Position numbers and translations under genes: made by a program. Below the pieces are notes generated by a model. That model saw only the letters and a list, made by a program, of their open reading frames with translations. It was not told where the DNA came from and made no database searches. This document shows positions 33,186 to 35,257 of a stretch of DNA of 35,257 nt, piece after piece. How positions within the stretch are numbered: position 1 is the first letter of the stretch; the number at the start of each line of letters is the position of its first letter. Origin of the DNA: Ophiostoma sp. CBS 140.51 (Eukaryota > Ascomycota > Sordariomycetes > Ophiostomatales > Ophiostomataceae); NCBI GenBank assembly GCA_029298735.1, contig JANSLP010000330.1, positions 1 to 35,257 of the forward strand. Reading direction: 5' to 3'.

Positions 33186-35200
33186 ACAAACACCGGCAAC
33201 GGACTTTATGCCTAGCCTCTATCAATTACAGCACAATGATGATTTTGCTGCATATCTTACCAGCAGAAAAAAATGCGTGAACTTTTCACGACCAATATGA
33301 TTTCTGATCGCGACGGACCACACCCTCTTTGCAAATCCGTCTTGGTGGTCTGACATCTACACCCTCCATCTTCTTTCAACTGCCATGGTTCAACCATCCA
33401 ATACAGGGGACATGATAGAGGGAGGCTCATTTTCAAAAGCCGTGAATGGAAGAAAGACAGCTCAAAAAGTGATCGATCTCACAGTCTGACAGACAAGACG
33501 AAAAAGACGAGGAAGGCAAGGCACAGCGAGCTCCGTCCACGAGGACATGTTTTCCCTTGGCAGGCCTCGCGAGGTTGTGTCCATCCTACCCTAAATCTGT
33601 AAATTGTCGAAAAGAAACAGGAACCAAAATTGAGTTTAAGACTCTCAGTGGGTGGCTGCTTGCACCGCCGAGAAAACGGTGGACGATACTAACAGCCAAG
33701 ACTATGCCCAGCCTTTGACCGTTTTGATCGCCTACAAGTTATGTAAGAAAGGAAGCCAGAAGAACACAAAAAAAAAAGGTAAAAACGGACTCAGGTACGA
33801 CCTACAACGAGCGACTGAACTGACTTCGGCCGGCCGCGCGCATGGACCCTTTATTTTGTTACTTTTGGTTACTTTTGCAGGGCATACCATAGTACACATG
33901 GCATGGAGTCGTAAATTGCTCCTTTCCTCCTGTCGGTGCCTTGTCTTGAACCCATCTCTCGCGCAGTTTTCGGTTTCTTCTCGCATTTCATTCCTTCGTC
34001 CCCCAGAACAGAGAGACCAGGAATATTGGCAGCCAGGGACCAGCAGCAAGACAACCCCCAAAACCGGGAGAATGATCAGAGTAAGAAAACAGAAAGAAGA
34101 ATAAGAAAGGACAACTGCCAATCTGACAGGCCGTCTCTCCCCCAACCCAGCTGCACAGTCTCCCAACACAACAGCCTGACAGTCTGCCTGTGCAAAAATT
34201 GTCTCGCATGGTTGGCCAGACCTGGCCATGTAAGTAAAGTTCCTCCGTACGAGCTTCCGTCTTAGGGGGTGTGAACAGAGAGATTGCTGCAGGGCGCCGT
34301 TTGTGGACTGTGGTGGGCTTGCAGAAAAGCACACAAAGTAAGAAAAAATACGTCACTGAGCCAAGCCACCTCCACCTCCACTGCCAGAAGGCCTGCGTGA
34401 GTGGAATACGGAATATGGAGTCTTTGTGTTTGCCCTGAATATTCCAGAAGCCTGTGGTGTTCCCCAGTCTCACCGTCTGCCAGCTCATTTGAAGTGAAAA
34501 GTGCCAGAAAAGTAGGGCGTAAGATGACTGATCAAGGTTCAAAGGAGGCGTTCCCCTGGCAAAAATAATACGCGTGTTCTGGTGGGAGTCGGCTGGAATC
34601 AAAATGTCGATTTGCAGACAGAGAATACACAAAATACGACCAAGCCAAGACCCAAAGATTCTCATCCAAGAAAAACAAAAGATGCTGGAGAAGGAATTCA
34701 AGAACCGAAATACGTCGTGTTCGTTTTCGGCAACCTCCTCGCATATGTGTTGCTTTCTTTTGTCCATTATGCTTCCCTTCTTCCATTTCCCCTCTTTACT
34801 TCGAAACTCTGTTTCGCAACGGTTTTCTTTTTTCTTGGGCTTTTCTTGGAGATTGATTGCCCCAGGGCTCGTGCTGAATCCCCGGGAGGCGTTGATCTCA
34901 TGAACCAGTGCAGTCTTGTGCCTGTGAAAGCCTGTCTGTTGGTGGCACTTCCGCACCCGTACTCGTTTATTTGGGGAAGACTGGCTCCGTCTCGGACTCG
35001 CGTTTTCTCGAGGGCCGTCTTTCACTTATTACTTTACGAATACGCTTCACGCTTCACGCGTTATGGACGGCTCAGCAATGTTCACTCCTCGGTGGAGTCT
35101 TTACAACTTCCTTTTCTTTTTCTGTTTATTTTTGTACGCACAAACATCGCAATCAAATTACTCGTGCCACGCCCCACTTATTTGGATCTCGTTGGACTCG

Positions 35201-35254
35201 CACCACCTAAGGTGGTGCTCACCACCCTAATGACCACACCACCCTAATGACCAC
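35201..35254. repeat. Inverted repeat followed by two-copy 17-bp direct repeat at window end
   Basis: CACCACCT-A-AGGTGGTG (35201-35217) is a perfect 8-bp inverted repeat with a one-base spacer. It is followed by ACCACCCTAATGACCAC twice in perfect tandem (35221-35237 and 35238-35254), and the window stops three bases later. A repeat at this position might mark the edge of an assembled contig. Confidence 0.8.
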
Positions 35255-35257
35255 AAA

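Larger units (their letters stand above)
29231..35257. other. Gene-poor right end of the window
   Basis: No intact gene with a known domain was recognised in these 6 kb. Seen here: a 10-bp tandem unit CGTTAATTTT (two and a half copies, 29695-29719); a (TC)9 microsatellite at 32405-32423; the inverted pair CGATCGC...GCGATCG near 32289-32312; a 14-bp perfect palindrome at 33172-33185; and a 17-bp direct repeat with a neighbouring inverted repeat at the very end. The longest open frame on the minus strand ends at 33988 and, counted from its first ATG at 34767, is 259 codons. It is rich in Trp, Phe and Cys and has no motif, so it is not called as a gene. Confidence 0.45.

Noticed and set aside
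35225..35250. CCCTAA words suggesting a telomere
   Set aside because: They occur only once per 17-bp unit and in the orientation opposite to that expected at a right-hand chromosome end.
1..35257. CRISPR arrays, transposases, toxin or phage genes
   Set aside because: No regularly spaced repeats and no such protein motifs were found on either strand. The window is eukaryotic nuclear DNA.

Overview
The window reads as nuclear DNA of a filamentous ascomycete, most likely a Sordariomycete. The evidence is short spliceosomal introns with GT..AG ends and CTAAC/CTGAC-type branch sites, C-ending codon preference in the genes, CT-rich promoters, and best-remembered resemblance of the proteins to Pezizomycotina homologues. 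The species cannot be named from sequence alone. No bacterial operon, mobile element, CRISPR array, rRNA or tRNA gene was found.

Six protein-coding genes are supported. From left to right they are: (1) nog1, + strand, a nucleolar GTPase of 60S ribosome assembly with one 56-bp intron; (2) a GH76 DFG5/DCW1-type cell-wall mannosidase/transglycosidase, + strand, one intron, with a transmembrane segment and a long tail; (3) a CIA30-domain protein (mitochondrial complex I assembly), - strand, one intron; (4) an SLS1-like mitochondrial gene-expression regulator, + strand, divergent from CIA30; (5) tef1, + strand, translation elongation factor 1-alpha, with a probable 5'UTR intron plus two coding introns; (6) a Zn2Cys6 transcription factor with polyQ, His-rich and polyAla tracts, - strand, two introns.

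The rest is gene-poor: about 4.0 kb between nog1 and the GH76 gene, 8.4 kb between tef1 and the zinc-cluster gene, and 6.7 kb from that gene to the right edge. These stretches hold CT/GA-skewed sequence, microsatellites, small inverted repeats, a cluster of ATGCGAG heptamers, scattered TACGGAGTA nonamers and a possible decayed gene at about 18750-20325. No known domain could be recognised in them.

Functionally the neighbourhood is mostly housekeeping: ribosome assembly, translation elongation, cell-wall assembly and two mitochondrial biogenesis factors that share one intergenic promoter region. There is no sign of a secondary-metabolite cluster or a clearly novel system. The points most worth a second look are the divergent G-motifs of nog1, the shared CIA30/SLS1 promoter, the tailed GH76 protein, the uncharacterised zinc-cluster regulator and the possible pseudogene downstream of tef1.
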